Assembly: GCF_008087625.1 (NCBI RefSeq)
Contig: NZ_CP042997.1
Location: forward strand, 9,362,001-9,426,000
Length of the DNA: 64,000 bases
DNA from: Aquisphaera giovannonii
Lineage (GTDB): Bacteria; Planctomycetota; Planctomycetia; Isosphaerales; Isosphaeraceae
Direction: 5' to 3'
Both the position numbers and the translations under genes were made by a program. The first letter of the stretch is position 1. Each line of letters opens with the position of its first letter. Of this stretch, positions 29,056 through 38,098 are shown one piece after another. The notes beneath the pieces were generated by a model. It was not told where the DNA came from and made no database searches. It worked only from the letters and a program-made list of their open reading frames with translations.

Positions 29056-29895
29056 ATGCCGTGGTTCCGTTGGCGGGCGGCCCTGCGCGAGCGCCTCGCC
29101 GCGCGCCCGGGGCGCGGGAGGTCGCGGCCGGGCTGCGAGTGCCTGGAGGGCCGGGCCCTGCTGAGCGGCGTCTCGTCGTTCCTCGGCGGGGGGAAATCGA
29201 CGAGCCTTTCGTCGTACCTCTTCCCCAAGCCGCCGGACCGCAACCCGGTGACGGTCAAGGTCGTCTTCCCGGACGGCATGGACGGCCGCACCAACGCCCT
29301 GATGGAGCTGAGCAAGACGGACGCCCCCCTGCGCCAGAAGATCCAGGGGAGCAAGGTCCTCAAGGTGCCCCGGTTCCCGCTCGCCTACAACGGGCCGAAG
29401 CAGCTGGACCTGAACGTGATCGGCTCGACGGCCGCGATCCGCCGCGACCAGGGCTTCTCCCTGACGGGCCGGCTGCTCGGGCCGACGACCGCGAGCGACG
29501 AGGCGGTGTACTCATTCCTGATCAATCGCGGCGGCGCGACGGCCCTCGGCCCGGCGGGCGGGGCGAGGTCGGTCCGCTACGACGCGGTCGTGCAGGTCAC
29601 CAAGGGCACCGCCGGCGTGACGGCCGTCCGCGTGGACCTGGTGGGCCCGTCGGGGCGGGTCCTCTCCTCGACCGCGCTCCCCACCGCCCTCGCAAGCCTG
29701 TCCGGCGATTCCGTGAGCGTCAGCGTGCCGGCCGGCCTGCTCCCGTCCACCTCCGCCTCGGGCACGCCCCGCTATTCCTACTCGTTCCTCGCCGCCACGC
29801 CCGGCGGCCGGAAGACCGACATCGCCGGGTATTCCCCCGAACGCACGATGACCATCATCTCCGGCGCGGCCCCCGGGGGGGCCCCGACGAGCTGA
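29056..29895 (+). CDS. Surface protein with LEPR-XLL-like N-terminal motif
   Basis: 279 residues. The N terminus is very basic (R-W-R-A-A-L-R-E-R) and leads into C-E-C-L-E-G-R-A-L-L-S-G. This matches the planctomycete LEPR-XLL-type motif (L-E-x-R-x-L-L-S) found at the start of many large extracellular proteins. The rest is beta-rich and Ser/Thr/Gly-rich, with no catalytic motif. It is short for its class; many relatives exceed 1000 residues and carry repeats. A scaffold or surface role is likely from the motif alone. It ends 91 bp before selB. Confidence 0.7.
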   Translation: MPWFRWRAALRERLAARPGRGRSRPGCECLEGRALLSGVSSFLGGGKSTSLSSYLFPKPPDRNPVTVKVVFPDGMDGRTNALMELSKTDAPLRQKIQGSKVLKVPRFPLAYNGPKQLDLNVIGSTAAIRRDQGFSLTGRLLGPTTASDEAVYSFLINRGGATALGPAGGARSVRYDAVVQVTKGTAGVTAVRVDLVGPSGRVLSSTALPTALASLSGDSVSVSVPAGLLPSTSASGTPRYSYSFLAATPGGRKTDIAGYSPERTMTIISGAAPGGAPTS

Positions 29896-29986
29896 GGCGT
29901 CGGGCCCTCCCCCAGTCGCCAGGGCCTCCCGGACCGGTTAGACTGGCCGGGGGCTCCCGGGATGGCGGCTTGGGGATGACGCATCG

Positions 29987-31918
29987 ATGGAAAGCGGCGG
30001 TCGCAACCTGGTCCTGGGGACGGCGGGGCACATCGACCACGGCAAGACGGCGCTGGTGCGGGCGCTGACGGGCGTGGACACGGACCGCCTGCCGGCGGAG
30101 AGGCAGCGGGGGATCACCATCGACCTGGGGTTCGCCTCGCTGGAGCTGGGCGAGGACCGGCTGGCCGTGGTGGACGTGCCGGGGCACGAGCGGTTCATCC
30201 GCAACATGCTGGCGGGCGCCTCCGGGCTGGACCTGGCGATGCTGGTCGTCGCGGCCGACGACTCGGTGATGCCGCAGACCCGCGAGCACCTGGAGATCCT
30301 GGAGCTGCTGGGCCTCTCCGGCGGCCTCGTCGCGCTGACGAAGTGCGACCTGGCGGACGCCTCGTGGACCGGCCTGGTCGAGGACGAGGTCCGCGAGCTC
30401 GTCCGCGGGACGTTCCTGGAAGGCGCCCCGATCGTCCGCACGGCCGCCACGACGGGCCTGGGGATCGACGCCCTCAAGGCGGAGCTGGCGGCGCTCTGCG
30501 GGTCCGCGACGATCCGGCCGGACCCGGGGCTCTTCCGGATGGCCGTGGACCGCTCGTTCACGGTGGCCGGGCACGGCACCGTGGTCACGGGCACGGTGGC
30601 CTCCGGCGAGGTCGCCGTCGGGGACGAGCTGGAGTGGCAGCCCGAGGGGCGCGTCGTCCGCGTCCGCGGCCTGCACCGCCACGACCGGCCCGTCGATCGC
30701 GTGGGCCGCGGCTCGCGCGCGGCGATCAACGTGGCGGGCGTGCACCACGAGGAGGTCCGCCGCGGGCACGAGCTGGCGGCGCCCGGCTACCTCCGCGCGT
30801 CGAAGGTCCTGAGCGTCCAGCTCTCCGCGGCCGAGGACGCCGCGCGGCCGCTGCGGCACCGCGGGCGATATCGGGTCCACCTGGGCACGGCCGAGGTCTC
30901 GGCGACGCTCGCCCTGCTGGAGGGCAACGCCCTGGCGGCCGGCTCCGGCGGGCTCGGCCAGCTCTTCCTGGCGGAGCCCGTGGTCGCCGTGCACGGCCAG
31001 CCGCTGGTGATCCGCGAGGAGAGCCCGCCGGCGACGCTCGGCGGCGGCCGCGTGGTCCAGCCCCTCGCCCGGAGGCTCCGCCGCCGCGACGAGGCCTCCA
31101 TGGATCGCCTCCGCCGCCTCCGTTCGGCCGACCCCAAGGAGCGGGCCGCCGCGGCGCTCGCCTTCCTGGGCCTGAATCCCGCGTCCGACCGGGAGCTCTG
31201 CGCCCTGGCCGGCATCCCCATCGGCGAGGTCCCGGGCGTGCTCGACGAGCTCACCCGGTCCGGCGCCCTCGTCGAGGTCCCGATCGGGCCGAGGCGGACG
31301 ACCCGGGTCCTGGCCGAGTTCGTCGCCGACCTGGAGGACCGGGTCCTGCGGGCCCTCTCCCGGCTCCACGCCGCGCGGCCGAGGCACTCGGCGATCCCCC
31401 GCGCCCACCTCGCGGCCGAGCTGCCGGACCTCTCCAGCGAGGCCCTGATCGCCGGGGTCATCGACCGGCTGAAGGCCCGGGGCGAGGTCCTCGCCGAGGC
31501 CCGCACCGTCGCGGCGAAGGGCCATTCGCCGAAGCTCAGCCAGGGCGAGCGGAAGCTCAAGGAGGAGTTGCACGCCGCCATCCGCGCCGGGGGCATCAGC
31601 CCGCCGGAGGTGTCCGACCTCGCCGCGACGGCCGGCTCGCGCGCGGCCGTCGTCCCCGACCTCCTGGCCCTGCTCCGGGACGAGCAGCGCGCGGTCGAGA
31701 TCTCCCCCTCGCTCTTCCTCGACTTCGACGCCGCGGCCGACCTCCGCCGCCGCGTCCGCGAGCACCTGGAGGGGGGCCGGACGATGACCATGGCCGACCT
31801 CCGCGACCTCCTGTCCACGACCCGCAAGTACGCCGTGCCCATCGGCGAGTACCTCGACCGCATCGGCCTCACCCGCCGCGAGGGCGACGTCCGCCGCCTG
31901 GGCGACGCCGAAGCGTGA
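29987..31918 (+). CDS. selB: Selenocysteine-specific translation elongation factor SelB
   Basis: 643 residues, the usual SelB length. The GTPase domain holds G-H-I-D-H-G-K-T (G1), G-I-T-I-D-L-G-F (G2), D-V-P-G-H-E (G3) and T-K-C-D (G4). [10 protein letters not shown] in the second beta-barrel domain is typical of SelB, not EF-Tu. The C-terminal winged-helix repeats (about 380-643) should bind the SECIS hairpin: [10 protein letters not shown], and near the end the diagnostic [14 protein letters not shown]. It delivers Sec-tRNA to UGA codons. selA, selC and selD are not in this window. Confidence 0.95.
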   Translation: MESGGRNLVLGTAGHIDHGKTALVRALTGVDTDRLPAERQRGITIDLGFASLELGEDRLAVVDVPGHERFIRNMLAGASGLDLAMLVVAADDSVMPQTREHLEILELLGLSGGLVALTKCDLADASWTGLVEDEVRELVRGTFLEGAPIVRTAATTGLGIDALKAELAALCGSATIRPDPGLFRMAVDRSFTVAGHGTVVTGTVASGEVAVGDELEWQPEGRVVRVRGLHRHDRPVDRVGRGSRAAINVAGVHHEEVRRGHELAAPGYLRASKVLSVQLSAAEDAARPLRHRGRYRVHLGTAEVSATLALLEGNALAAGSGGLGQLFLAEPVVAVHGQPLVIREESPPATLGGGRVVQPLARRLRRRDEASMDRLRRLRSADPKERAAAALAFLGLNPASDRELCALAGIPIGEVPGVLDELTRSGALVEVPIGPRRTTRVLAEFVADLEDRVLRALSRLHAARPRHSAIPRAHLAAELPDLSSEALIAGVIDRLKARGEVLAEARTVAAKGHSPKLSQGERKLKEELHAAIRAGGISPPEVSDLAATAGSRAAVVPDLLALLRDEQRAVEISPSLFLDFDAAADLRRRVREHLEGGRTMTMADLRDLLSTTRKYAVPIGEYLDRIGLTRREGDVRRLGDAEA

Positions 31919-32366
31919 GCGCAGCCGGAAGCGGGGAAGGACGCCGCGGCGAGCCGCGCATCCGGGCCGGGCGGTCCGCCGCGGAGGACTCCGGCCCGCT
32001 GGGGGCGAGTGGCCATCTCGGCCCCCACTTCATTTCCGGGCATAAGTAACTTGAGCAAGTTCTCGGACCCGGGTGGCTGGGGCAGAGCGCAGCGATGCCC
32101 CGGCCCTCCAGCTCACGCACCGGGGCATCGCTGCGCTCTGCCCCAGCCACCCACCAATAGGACCAAGCACGAACCCGATGAGTTTATTCTCGCCCGGGCC
32201 CATTACGGGGCTCTCATCGCCCGCGGGTCGGGGGGCGAGATCGCGGTCCATACACCCGTAACGGGGGGGAGGGGACGGAGGCTCGCCTCCCACCTGTGGA
32301 TGGTCACAGGTTTTCTCCCGAAGGATGAATCTCGCCCGCAGAGGCCTGGCCCGACCCTCGCCCGGC
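31919..32366. other. Intergenic between convergent selB and carboxypeptidase genes
   Basis: 448 bp with no gene. Its main content is the 33-bp-arm palindrome at 32071-32152, which sits where a bidirectional terminator would act. Confidence 0.5.
32071..32152. repeat. Palindromic element, family C (33-bp perfect arms)
   Basis: Arms 32071-32103 and 32120-32152 are exact reverse complements with a 16-base loop. The arm contains GGCAGAGCGCAGCGATGCCCC. It could work as a strong bidirectional terminator between two convergent genes. No second copy is in the window. Confidence 0.95.
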
Positions 32367-33551
32367 TCAGGGCTGCTTCCACGCCCAGCGGAACAGGTTC
32401 CGCGCGTCGGCGTAGCGGCCGTCGCTGCTGGGTGCGCCGAGGATCACGACGATCCGACGGCGCTCGCCGCGATGGCCGCTGGCGACGAGGCAGTTGCCGG
32501 CGCCGTTCGTGGTGCCGGTCTTCACGCCGTCGTAGCCCTCGGTGTCGAGCAGGCGGTTGGTGTTGGTCCAGACGACGTTCCGCGACTTGCTGTCGGGGCC
32601 CTCGAGGGCGGCGCCTCGCCTCGGCGTGGAGACGACCCCGGCGAGCGTCGGGTCGGCGACGACGGCCGCGGCGAGGACCGCCAGGTCGGCGGCGCTCGCG
32701 TGGTGCCCCTTCGCGGGGAGCCCGTGGGGGTTGGCGAAGTGCGTCCGCCCCAGGCCGAGCGACTTCGCCGCGCGGTTCATCTCGGCCACGAACCGGGCGA
32801 GCGGGTCGGCCTCGCCGGGCGAGCCCTCCGGCGGCGCGAACCGGCCGCCGAAGTGCTCCGCGAACGCGGTCGCCGCGTCGTTGCCGGAGGGCAGGAGCAG
32901 GCCGTACAGCAGCTCGCCGGCCTTCACCGACTCGCCCTCCCTCACGCCCGAGGTCGAGCCCGGCGTCCTGTCGGCCCGGCGGCTGAAGACGATCGCCTCG
33001 CCCAGGGCCTTGGGGTCGTCCGCGGCGAGCCTCGCGACGAGGAGGGCCGTCATCATCTTGGTGGTGCTCGCCATCTCCAGGGGCGTCTCCGCCTCGTGGC
33101 CGAGGATCAGGCGGCCGGTCCTGCCGTCGGCGACGGCCCAGGCCTTCGCGGTCGTGAACGGCGGGCCGTCGAGCGGGTCGGCGGGCTTCTTCGCGGCCTT
33201 CTCCGCGTTGACGACCTCGGGCGCCGGCACCGGGGGATCGGCCCCCTCGGCCGGGCCCAGCGTGCCGAGCGCCGACCACGTCCCCGGGTCGGCCCGGCCC
33301 GTCTCCGGCAGCCCCTTCTCCTTCTGGAACCTCTGCAGGGCCGACTGCGTCCCATTGCCGAAGTCGCCGTCGACCTCGAGCCCCGGCGAGGGTTTCAGCC
33401 GGGCATTCAGGAGCCGCTGGAGCGTCTCGACCGCCGGGCCCTCGTCCCCCAGCTTCAGGGCGGGCGTCTGCCCGAGAGCGGAGGCCGCTGCGAGGAGGGC
33501 CGTGGAGATCACGAGGCCATGGAATACGCGGAGAATTGCCGATCGCTGCAT
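32367..33551 (-). CDS. Serine-type D-alanyl-D-alanine carboxypeptidase (S11) with N-terminal peptidoglycan-binding domain
   Basis: 394 residues. A signal peptide (V-I-S-T-A-L-L-A-A-A-S-A-L-G-Q) is followed by a peptidoglycan-binding domain at about 32-95 (L-Q-R-L-L-N-A-R-L, V-D-G-D-F-G-N-G-T-Q-S-A-L-Q-R-F-Q). The S11 peptidase at about 130-394 has all three motifs: S-T-T-K with the nucleophile, S-G-N, and K-T-G-T. Such enzymes trim the terminal D-Ala of peptidoglycan stem peptides in the periplasm. Placing the binding domain at the N terminus is less common than the DacA C-terminal layout. It fits the view that planctomycetes make peptidoglycan. Confidence 0.94.
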   Translation of the reverse strand: MQRSAILRVFHGLVISTALLAAASALGQTPALKLGDEGPAVETLQRLLNARLKPSPGLEVDGDFGNGTQSALQRFQKEKGLPETGRADPGTWSALGTLGPAEGADPPVPAPEVVNAEKAAKKPADPLDGPPFTTAKAWAVADGRTGRLILGHEAETPLEMASTTKMMTALLVARLAADDPKALGEAIVFSRRADRTPGSTSGVREGESVKAGELLYGLLLPSGNDAATAFAEHFGGRFAPPEGSPGEADPLARFVAEMNRAAKSLGLGRTHFANPHGLPAKGHHASAADLAVLAAAVVADPTLAGVVSTPRRGAALEGPDSKSRNVVWTNTNRLLDTEGYDGVKTGTTNGAGNCLVASGHRGERRRIVVILGAPSSDGRYADARNLFRWAWKQP

Positions 33552-33601
33552 GGAAGGACTGCCTCGGTCGCGTCGGGGGCTGGCTGGTGCATCGAGTGTA
33601 G

Positions 33602-33799
33602 CGACTTCGTCGGATCACGGACACCGGTCCGATCCGCACCATCCTAGCGGCCTACCACGCCGACGCCGAAGCCGAGGCAAGCACTCCTCGGGAAGTCGCC
33701 CTCCACGCCTGGCTCCGGCGATGGCACGAGCACGCGGCCATCCGGCCGTGGCTGCCGGATGATCCCGATCGCCTCCCGCCGGGGCTGGAACGGCAGTAG
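33602..33799 (+). pseudogene. Possible gene remnant without start codon
   Basis: A 65-codon open frame reads like protein (A-A-Y-H-A-D-A-E-A-E-A, then A-L-H-A-W-L-R-R-W-H-E-H) and ends at TAG 33797. An in-frame TAG directly precedes it and there is no ATG, GTG or TTG near its beginning. It may be the 3' end of a gene cut by rearrangement. No family was recognised. Confidence 0.3.
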
Positions 33800-33943
33800 G
33801 CCTCGCCTTCGCGGGACGACCCGCGATCAGCGCTGGCCCACGACGGACCGCGAGATGTCCATCCCCTCTTGCGGCCTTCGACTACCCTTCGACCCGTGCT
33901 CCCATGTACGGGCCCTGAATGAGGACTGATCGTCCCCATTTTT

Positions 33944-34129
33944 TCATGGCTCCGGAATCCCCAGGTCGCGGCAGATCTTGCGAGCCAGGGGATTGGGGAT
34001 CTCGGTGTGCCGCGGGACCGCGGAACGCCGGCCATTGGCCGGATTGCCCCACCACGAATGTCGTCGCCCCTCCCGGACGAGATGGCATCCCTGTTGCTGG
34101 AGGTGGTGAATCGGGTCGTGCCTCTTCAC
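33944..34129 (-). CDS. hicA: HicA-type mRNA interferase toxin
   Basis: 61 residues from GTG at 34129, which overlaps the hicB stop by 4 bp (GTGA). The small dsRNA-binding-like HicA fold is supported by its length and order of motifs: V-K-R-H-D in place of the usual M-K-x-x-E, Q-Q-G-C-H-L-V-R-E-G-R-R-H-S-W-W (the His is the expected catalytic residue of the G-S-H motif), V-P-R-H-T-E-I, and C-terminal A-R-K-I-C-R-D-L-G-I. HicA cleaves mRNA when released from HicB. The usual G-S before the catalytic His is R-R here. Translational coupling to the antitoxin fits the type II pattern. Confidence 0.8.
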   Translation of the reverse strand: MKRHDPIHHLQQQGCHLVREGRRHSWWGNPANGRRSAVPRHTEIPNPLARKICRDLGIPEP

Positions 34130-34338
34130 CGGACCAGGCTCACTTCCTCGAACTCCCCGTCCGCCGCCGCTCGAGCGTCCAGGCGGTTCATCTCCAGCGC
34201 CTCCTCCAGGGCGTCCCGCAGGTTCTCCAGCAATTCGTCGCGGGTCGCCCCCTGCGAGTTCACCCCGGGCACCTCCTCGACCCAGCCGATCCACCATTCA
34301 TCATGTTGCTGGATGACGGCCGTATAGCGAGCCTCCAT
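34126..34338 (-). CDS. hicB: HicB-family antitoxin
   Basis: 70 residues. The ATG at 34338 has a strong AAGGAGG 7 bp upstream, much better than most sites in this window. The partial RNase-H-like HicB fold shows as Y-T-A-V-I-Q, W-I-G-W-V-E-E-V-P-G-V-N-S-Q-G, then T-R-D-E-L-L-E-N-L-R-D-A-L-E-E-A-L. It lacks the C-terminal DNA-binding domain of longer HicB proteins, so autoregulation by itself is doubtful. Antitoxin-first order with a weak GTG start for the toxin favours antitoxin excess. Confidence 0.85.
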   Translation of the reverse strand: MEARYTAVIQQHDEWWIGWVEEVPGVNSQGATRDELLENLRDALEEALEMNRLDARAAADGEFEEVSLVR

Positions 34339-34742
34339 CGGGCCCTCCTTATGATTGAGCTTGTTGCCACTGCGAGTCCAGCAGAACGTCGAGCAGCGAG
34401 GCAGGCCAGCCGCCTCCGGCACGACCGCGCCCATCGTCTCGATTCTCCACGCGATAGGGCAGACGGATGACGTGTGACCGACCGAGCCGACTCCCGGCCG
34501 AACACGAGCACCTGACGCAGCGATCGTGTCCACATCCTCCGCCATGGAGGTGGAGGCGGGCAACTCCTCGAGACGGTATGGCCAGCGGGGTGGCGGAGGT
34601 CCCGCCCCGGAAGATCGCCGGGCGGGGTTGCCCCGCGATCGTGCGATCGGCTCGAATGGTCGATCTTCCGAACTCTCAAACCAAGGGGCGGCGAGATCCG
34701 TGGCCGGGAGGCGACGGCCCGCTCGCCGGATGAAGGATGAGC
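34339..34742. other. Intergenic, no gene recognised
   Basis: 404 bp between the divergent hicBA and SDR genes. Short frames are open but lack ribosome sites or familiar motifs. Confidence 0.4.
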
Positions 34743-35483
34743 ATGAAGCGTCTTGACGGGAAGGTGGCCCTGGTGACCGGCTCGTCGCGGGGGATCGGCC
34801 GGGCGATCGCGGTGCGGCTGGCGGGCGACGGGGCGGCGGTGGTGGTGAACTACGCGGGCAACGCGGAGGCGGCGGACGCCGTCGTCGGCGAGGTCGAGGC
34901 GCTCGGCGGGCGGGCCGTCGCGGTGAAGGCGGACGTGGCCTCTGTCGCCGAGGTCGCCCGGCTGTTCGACGAGGCGATCGGCCATTTCGGCAAGCTCGAC
35001 ATCCTCGTGAACAACGCGGGGGTCATCCTGTACAAGCCCCTGGCGGACGTGACCGAGGCGGAGTTCGACCGCATCTTCGCCGTCAACGTGAAGGGGACGT
35101 TCTTCTGCTGCCAGCAGGCGGCCAGGCGGCTGGCCTACGGCGGCCGGATCGTGAACTTCTCGTCGTCCACGACGGCCCTGATGCTGCCGACCTACTCGAC
35201 CTACGTCGCCACCAAGGGGGCGGTCGAGCAGCTCACCCACGTCCTGGCGAAGGAGGTCGGGTCGCGGGGCATCACCGTCAACGTCGTCTCCCCGGGCCCC
35301 ACCGACACGGAGCTGTTCGGCCAGGGCAAGACGGAGGAGGACAAGAGGCGATTCGCCCAGATGGCCGCGCTCGGACGCCTCGGCCAGCCGGGGGACCTCG
35401 CGGACGTCGTCGCCTTCCTGGCGAGCGACGAGGCCCGCTGGATCTCCGGGCAGAACATCCGGGCCAACGGCGGCTTGATATGA
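34743..35483 (+). CDS. Short-chain dehydrogenase/reductase (FabG-like)
   Basis: 246 residues. The start at 34743 (M-K-R-L-D-G-K-V) has GAAGG 6 bp upstream; an ATG at 34737 has no room for a ribosome site. Classical SDR motifs: cofactor-binding T-G-S-S-R-G-I-G, V-N-Y-A-G in the NADP(H)-type position, N-N-A-G at about 88, the catalytic S-S-S then Y-S-T-Y-V-A-T-K, and P-G-P-T-D-T. The C-terminal N-G-G-L-I is typical. It most resembles 3-oxoacyl-ACP reductase/glucose dehydrogenase-like SDRs. With no fatty-acid genes nearby, the substrate remains open. Confidence 0.9.
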   Translation: MKRLDGKVALVTGSSRGIGRAIAVRLAGDGAAVVVNYAGNAEAADAVVGEVEALGGRAVAVKADVASVAEVARLFDEAIGHFGKLDILVNNAGVILYKPLADVTEAEFDRIFAVNVKGTFFCCQQAARRLAYGGRIVNFSSSTTALMLPTYSTYVATKGAVEQLTHVLAKEVGSRGITVNVVSPGPTDTELFGQGKTEEDKRRFAQMAALGRLGQPGDLADVVAFLASDEARWISGQNIRANGGLI

Positions 35484-35567
35484 GTGCCTGTCTCATAAGT
35501 CCGCGTCGAGGGTCCCTCGAACTCCTCGGAGTGCCCCGGTTCTCGCGGAGGGCCGGAGCCGCTTCCC

Positions 35568-35772
35568 CCCTTACGAAGCTATGCTTTACCCACAAGTCGC
35601 AAGTTCTTTCCGGCCGGGCCCTTGCGGGGTCGCATCGGGGTAGGGTGGGTCAGCCGACGGAGTCGGCGCAACCCACCGAAATGCGGTGGGTTGCGCCTCG
35701 CAAGCTCGGCTGACCCACCCTACCCGGGAGCCCGCACGTTCGACTTGTGGGTAAAGCAAAGCTTCGTAAGGG
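35568..35772. repeat. Nested palindromic element, family D
   Basis: Three nested inverted repeats share one centre. Outer arms are 35568-35599 / 35741-35772 (32 bp, one mismatch, containing GCTTTACCCACAAGTCG). Middle arms are 35638-35657 / 35706-35725 (20 bp perfect, GGGTAGGGTGGGTCAGCCGA). Inner arms are 35665-35678 / 35684-35697 (14 bp perfect) with a 5-base loop. No gene lies inside. Confidence 0.92.
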
Positions 35773-35875
35773 AGAGAACCGGGATCGACTCCCCTGCTCG
35801 GGAAGGATTCCAGGAATCGTTGCTTATGGGACCGACTCCGAGCGGCTCGACGCGCCTCGCGTCGACGCATCGCGT

Positions 35876-37261
35876 TCAGCCCCGGCCCGGCCCGCCCCCG
35901 GGATCTGCGGCCGGCCGGGCGGCCTGCGTCCGTGCCCTGGCCTTCTCCTTCGCCTCGCGGTCGGCCTTCGCCCGGTCGAGGAGCAGGAGGATCCGCTCGC
36001 CGACGACCTCGGCCCACAACTCGGCGCCGGCGGCGGAGAAGTGGTCGTCGATCGGGTTGTTGTAGAGCGGGCTGCCCTCCACCGGGCGGCCGCCCCGGAG
36101 GCCGGCGACCTCGGCCGCGAGGTGGGCGCTGGCGAAGGCGTCGAACGGGTCGAGGATCGACGTGCTCTCGTCGTCGAGGATGTTGAGCAGCGAGCCGGGG
36201 TAGTGGCCCGAGAACCGCCGGGCCAGCAGGTGGGCCTCGTACGGGACGGGGACGATCAGGTGGGGCCAGCCGCGGGCCTTGCAGAACGCGATTGTCTTCT
36301 CCAGCCAGTACTTGCCCTCCCGCCAGTCGCCGACGCCCCGGTTGGCGACGGTCGGGATGTCGCCGCCGAAGTCGTTGGGGAAGACGCTGACGACCACGAA
36401 GTCCGGCGCGAAGCGGTCGGCGAAGGCGACCAGCGAGTGGTAGTACTGCTCGGCCGAATAGCCCATGACGCCGGTGTTGAGGATCGACGCCCGGATGCCG
36501 AGCCGGCCTTCCAGCCGCCGCCTCAGGCACTCCGGCGGCGTCTGCTCCTCGCCGAGGAACATGCCCTGCATGTAGGAGTCGCCCAGGACGATCCCGCGGA
36601 GCGGGGCGTCGCGATCCGGCTCCGGCCCCCGCAGTCCCCACGAGTTGGTCACCTGCCGCGAGCGCTCGAGCACGGTCGCCGAGGTCCCGCGGATGGCCTC
36701 GTCCAGGCCGGGGCCGTCGGGCACCAGGAAGAACATCGGGACGCCGCTGGGCAGCGGCAGCCCGCGGAGCCAGACGGACCGCGTCCGGGGCCGGAACCGG
36801 AACGACCGGCCCTCGTCGTCGTCCTCGAAGACCTTCGAGGAGAGCAGCATCGTCCAGTCGTAATTCCCCCACCGCAGCACCGCGTGCTCGGGATCCATGC
36901 CCGCGTACCGCAGGAGCCTCTGATGGGCGGAGCTTGCCTCGTCGTAGAAGCGGGCCACGCGCGGCCGCGTCTGCTCGATCCGGAGCTGCCGGAACCTCCG
37001 CCAGGACGCGTCGATGTCCGCCCGGGTGCTCGGCATCCCGACCGCCTGCCGGCCGGTCTGCACGACCGCCATCAGCGAGGACTCGGCGATGTACCGCCCC
37101 CAGGGCACCAGGCCCGCGACGAACGCGACGGCCAGCGCGGTCGCCAGGACGATCCCGCGCTTGAACCGGCGCTCCATCCGAAGCCGACGCTCCAGCGAGG
37201 GCAGCAGGCGTTGGCGCAGCCGCGGCCGCACCGGCATGAGCCGGGCGAATGGGCGTCTCAT
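35876..37261 (-). CDS. Membrane-anchored SGNH-hydrolase-like protein
   Basis: 461 residues. An N-terminal basic segment and one transmembrane helix at about 36-53 (G-I-V-L-A-T-A-L-A-V-A-F-V-A-G-L) put the bulk outside the cytoplasm. SGNH/GDSL blocks are visible: I-V-L-G-D-S-Y-M-Q-G (block I Ser), V-F-P-N-D-F-G-G-D (block III Asn region) and D-D-H-F-S-A-A-G (block V Asp-x-His). They indicate an intact catalytic triad, fitting an O-acetyl- or acyl-esterase acting on surface polysaccharide. A flexible Lys/Arg/Ala and Pro/Gly tail ends the protein. The acceptor is unknown. Confidence 0.8.
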   Translation of the reverse strand: MRRPFARLMPVRPRLRQRLLPSLERRLRMERRFKRGIVLATALAVAFVAGLVPWGRYIAESSLMAVVQTGRQAVGMPSTRADIDASWRRFRQLRIEQTRPRVARFYDEASSAHQRLLRYAGMDPEHAVLRWGNYDWTMLLSSKVFEDDDEGRSFRFRPRTRSVWLRGLPLPSGVPMFFLVPDGPGLDEAIRGTSATVLERSRQVTNSWGLRGPEPDRDAPLRGIVLGDSYMQGMFLGEEQTPPECLRRRLEGRLGIRASILNTGVMGYSAEQYYHSLVAFADRFAPDFVVVSVFPNDFGGDIPTVANRGVGDWREGKYWLEKTIAFCKARGWPHLIVPVPYEAHLLARRFSGHYPGSLLNILDDESTSILDPFDAFASAHLAAEVAGLRGGRPVEGSPLYNNPIDDHFSAAGAELWAEVVGERILLLLDRAKADREAKEKARARTQAARPAADPGGGPGRG

Positions 37262-37678
37262 CGAGGGGCAACCCCGAGGGGAATCGGCGGGCCCGCGGGC
37301 GTCACGACGGCTCGCGGGGATGCGTCACCACGCCGGGTGGAGGATCCTCGTCATGCCAAGTCCCATCATCCCCTCCCCTCGACTCCCGCGCCAAGGTCCC
37401 GCGCGCTCGCCCGGCGCCCGGCGCGGAGGCCCGCGAGAGGACTGGCGCCCCTCGGGGGGAACCGCAACGGCGAGCCGACCGGCGCACCTACGGCGAGATG
37501 AGCTCGTCGTTCACCCGCTTGCCATCGCTATAGCGCCGAGATGGAGCAAGCAGGCCGGGAGAGGGCCGACCACGGGACGCTTCCCGAGCGGCTTTTCAGG
37601 TCGGCTCAAGTCCGACTTCGGTAGCGGCTCCGCCCGTCGGACCCCTCCATGATGCGGGCCTTCTACCGGCTCTGACCG

Positions 37679-37703
37679 ATTCTTGACGCGGTGCGTCAAG
37701 AAT
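37679..37703. repeat. Small perfect hairpin
   Basis: 11-bp arms (ATTCTTGACGC / GCGTCAAGAAT) with a 3-base loop. The core TTGACGC/GCGTCAA recalls the arm core of the family B palindromes. Confidence 0.7.
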
Positions 37704-37965
37704 GTCCCGGGATCGCGCACATCAGGCCAGGGCGGTTTTCCCCCGGGCCGAGGGCACAGGTCGGGCCCATGCCCCATAGGGGCCGGCTCCGCCCGCCGCC
37801 CGGACGGGCCGATGCCGGCGTACATCCCGGTAGGAGCCGCCGCCAGCACATGCGGACGATCTGCCCGGCCCATCCCCAATGCGACGCGGTGCGGCGCGTA
37901 TTGCCCCGGCGCCATGGACATCATTATAACCCGCCGGGGGAATAACGATGTCGGCGAGGGGCGAT

Positions 37966-38055
37966 CCCCGTGGGAGCCGGCTCCGCCCGGCGACCGAGGT
38001 TGACCCCGGCCGACGCGGCTCACCCGGTCGCCGGGCGGAGCCGGCTCCCACGGGG
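37966..38055. repeat. Palindromic element, family A copy 2 (31-bp perfect arms)
   Basis: Arms 37966-37996 and 38025-38055 are exact reverse complements with a 28-bp loop. The arm shares CGTGGGAGCC and GGCGACCG with copy 1 at 14802-14917 but differs inside, with both arms changed in step. Confidence 0.93.
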
Positions 38056-38098
38056 CGGGCGGATCTCCCGCGGCCCGGCCTCCAGGCCTCGGCCCACC

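Noticed and set aside
32030-32160. Possible tRNA-Sec gene next to selB
   Set aside because: The structure is a simple 33-bp hairpin with 16-base loop; no cloverleaf, T-loop or CCA-end pattern.
33652-34035. Minus-strand ORF downstream of hicA
   Set aside because: Its start overlaps hicA in another frame; the product is Ser/Arg-rich without motifs.
34467-34733. Small ORF between hicB and the SDR gene
   Set aside because: No ribosome site, no familiar motif, and mixed third-position composition.
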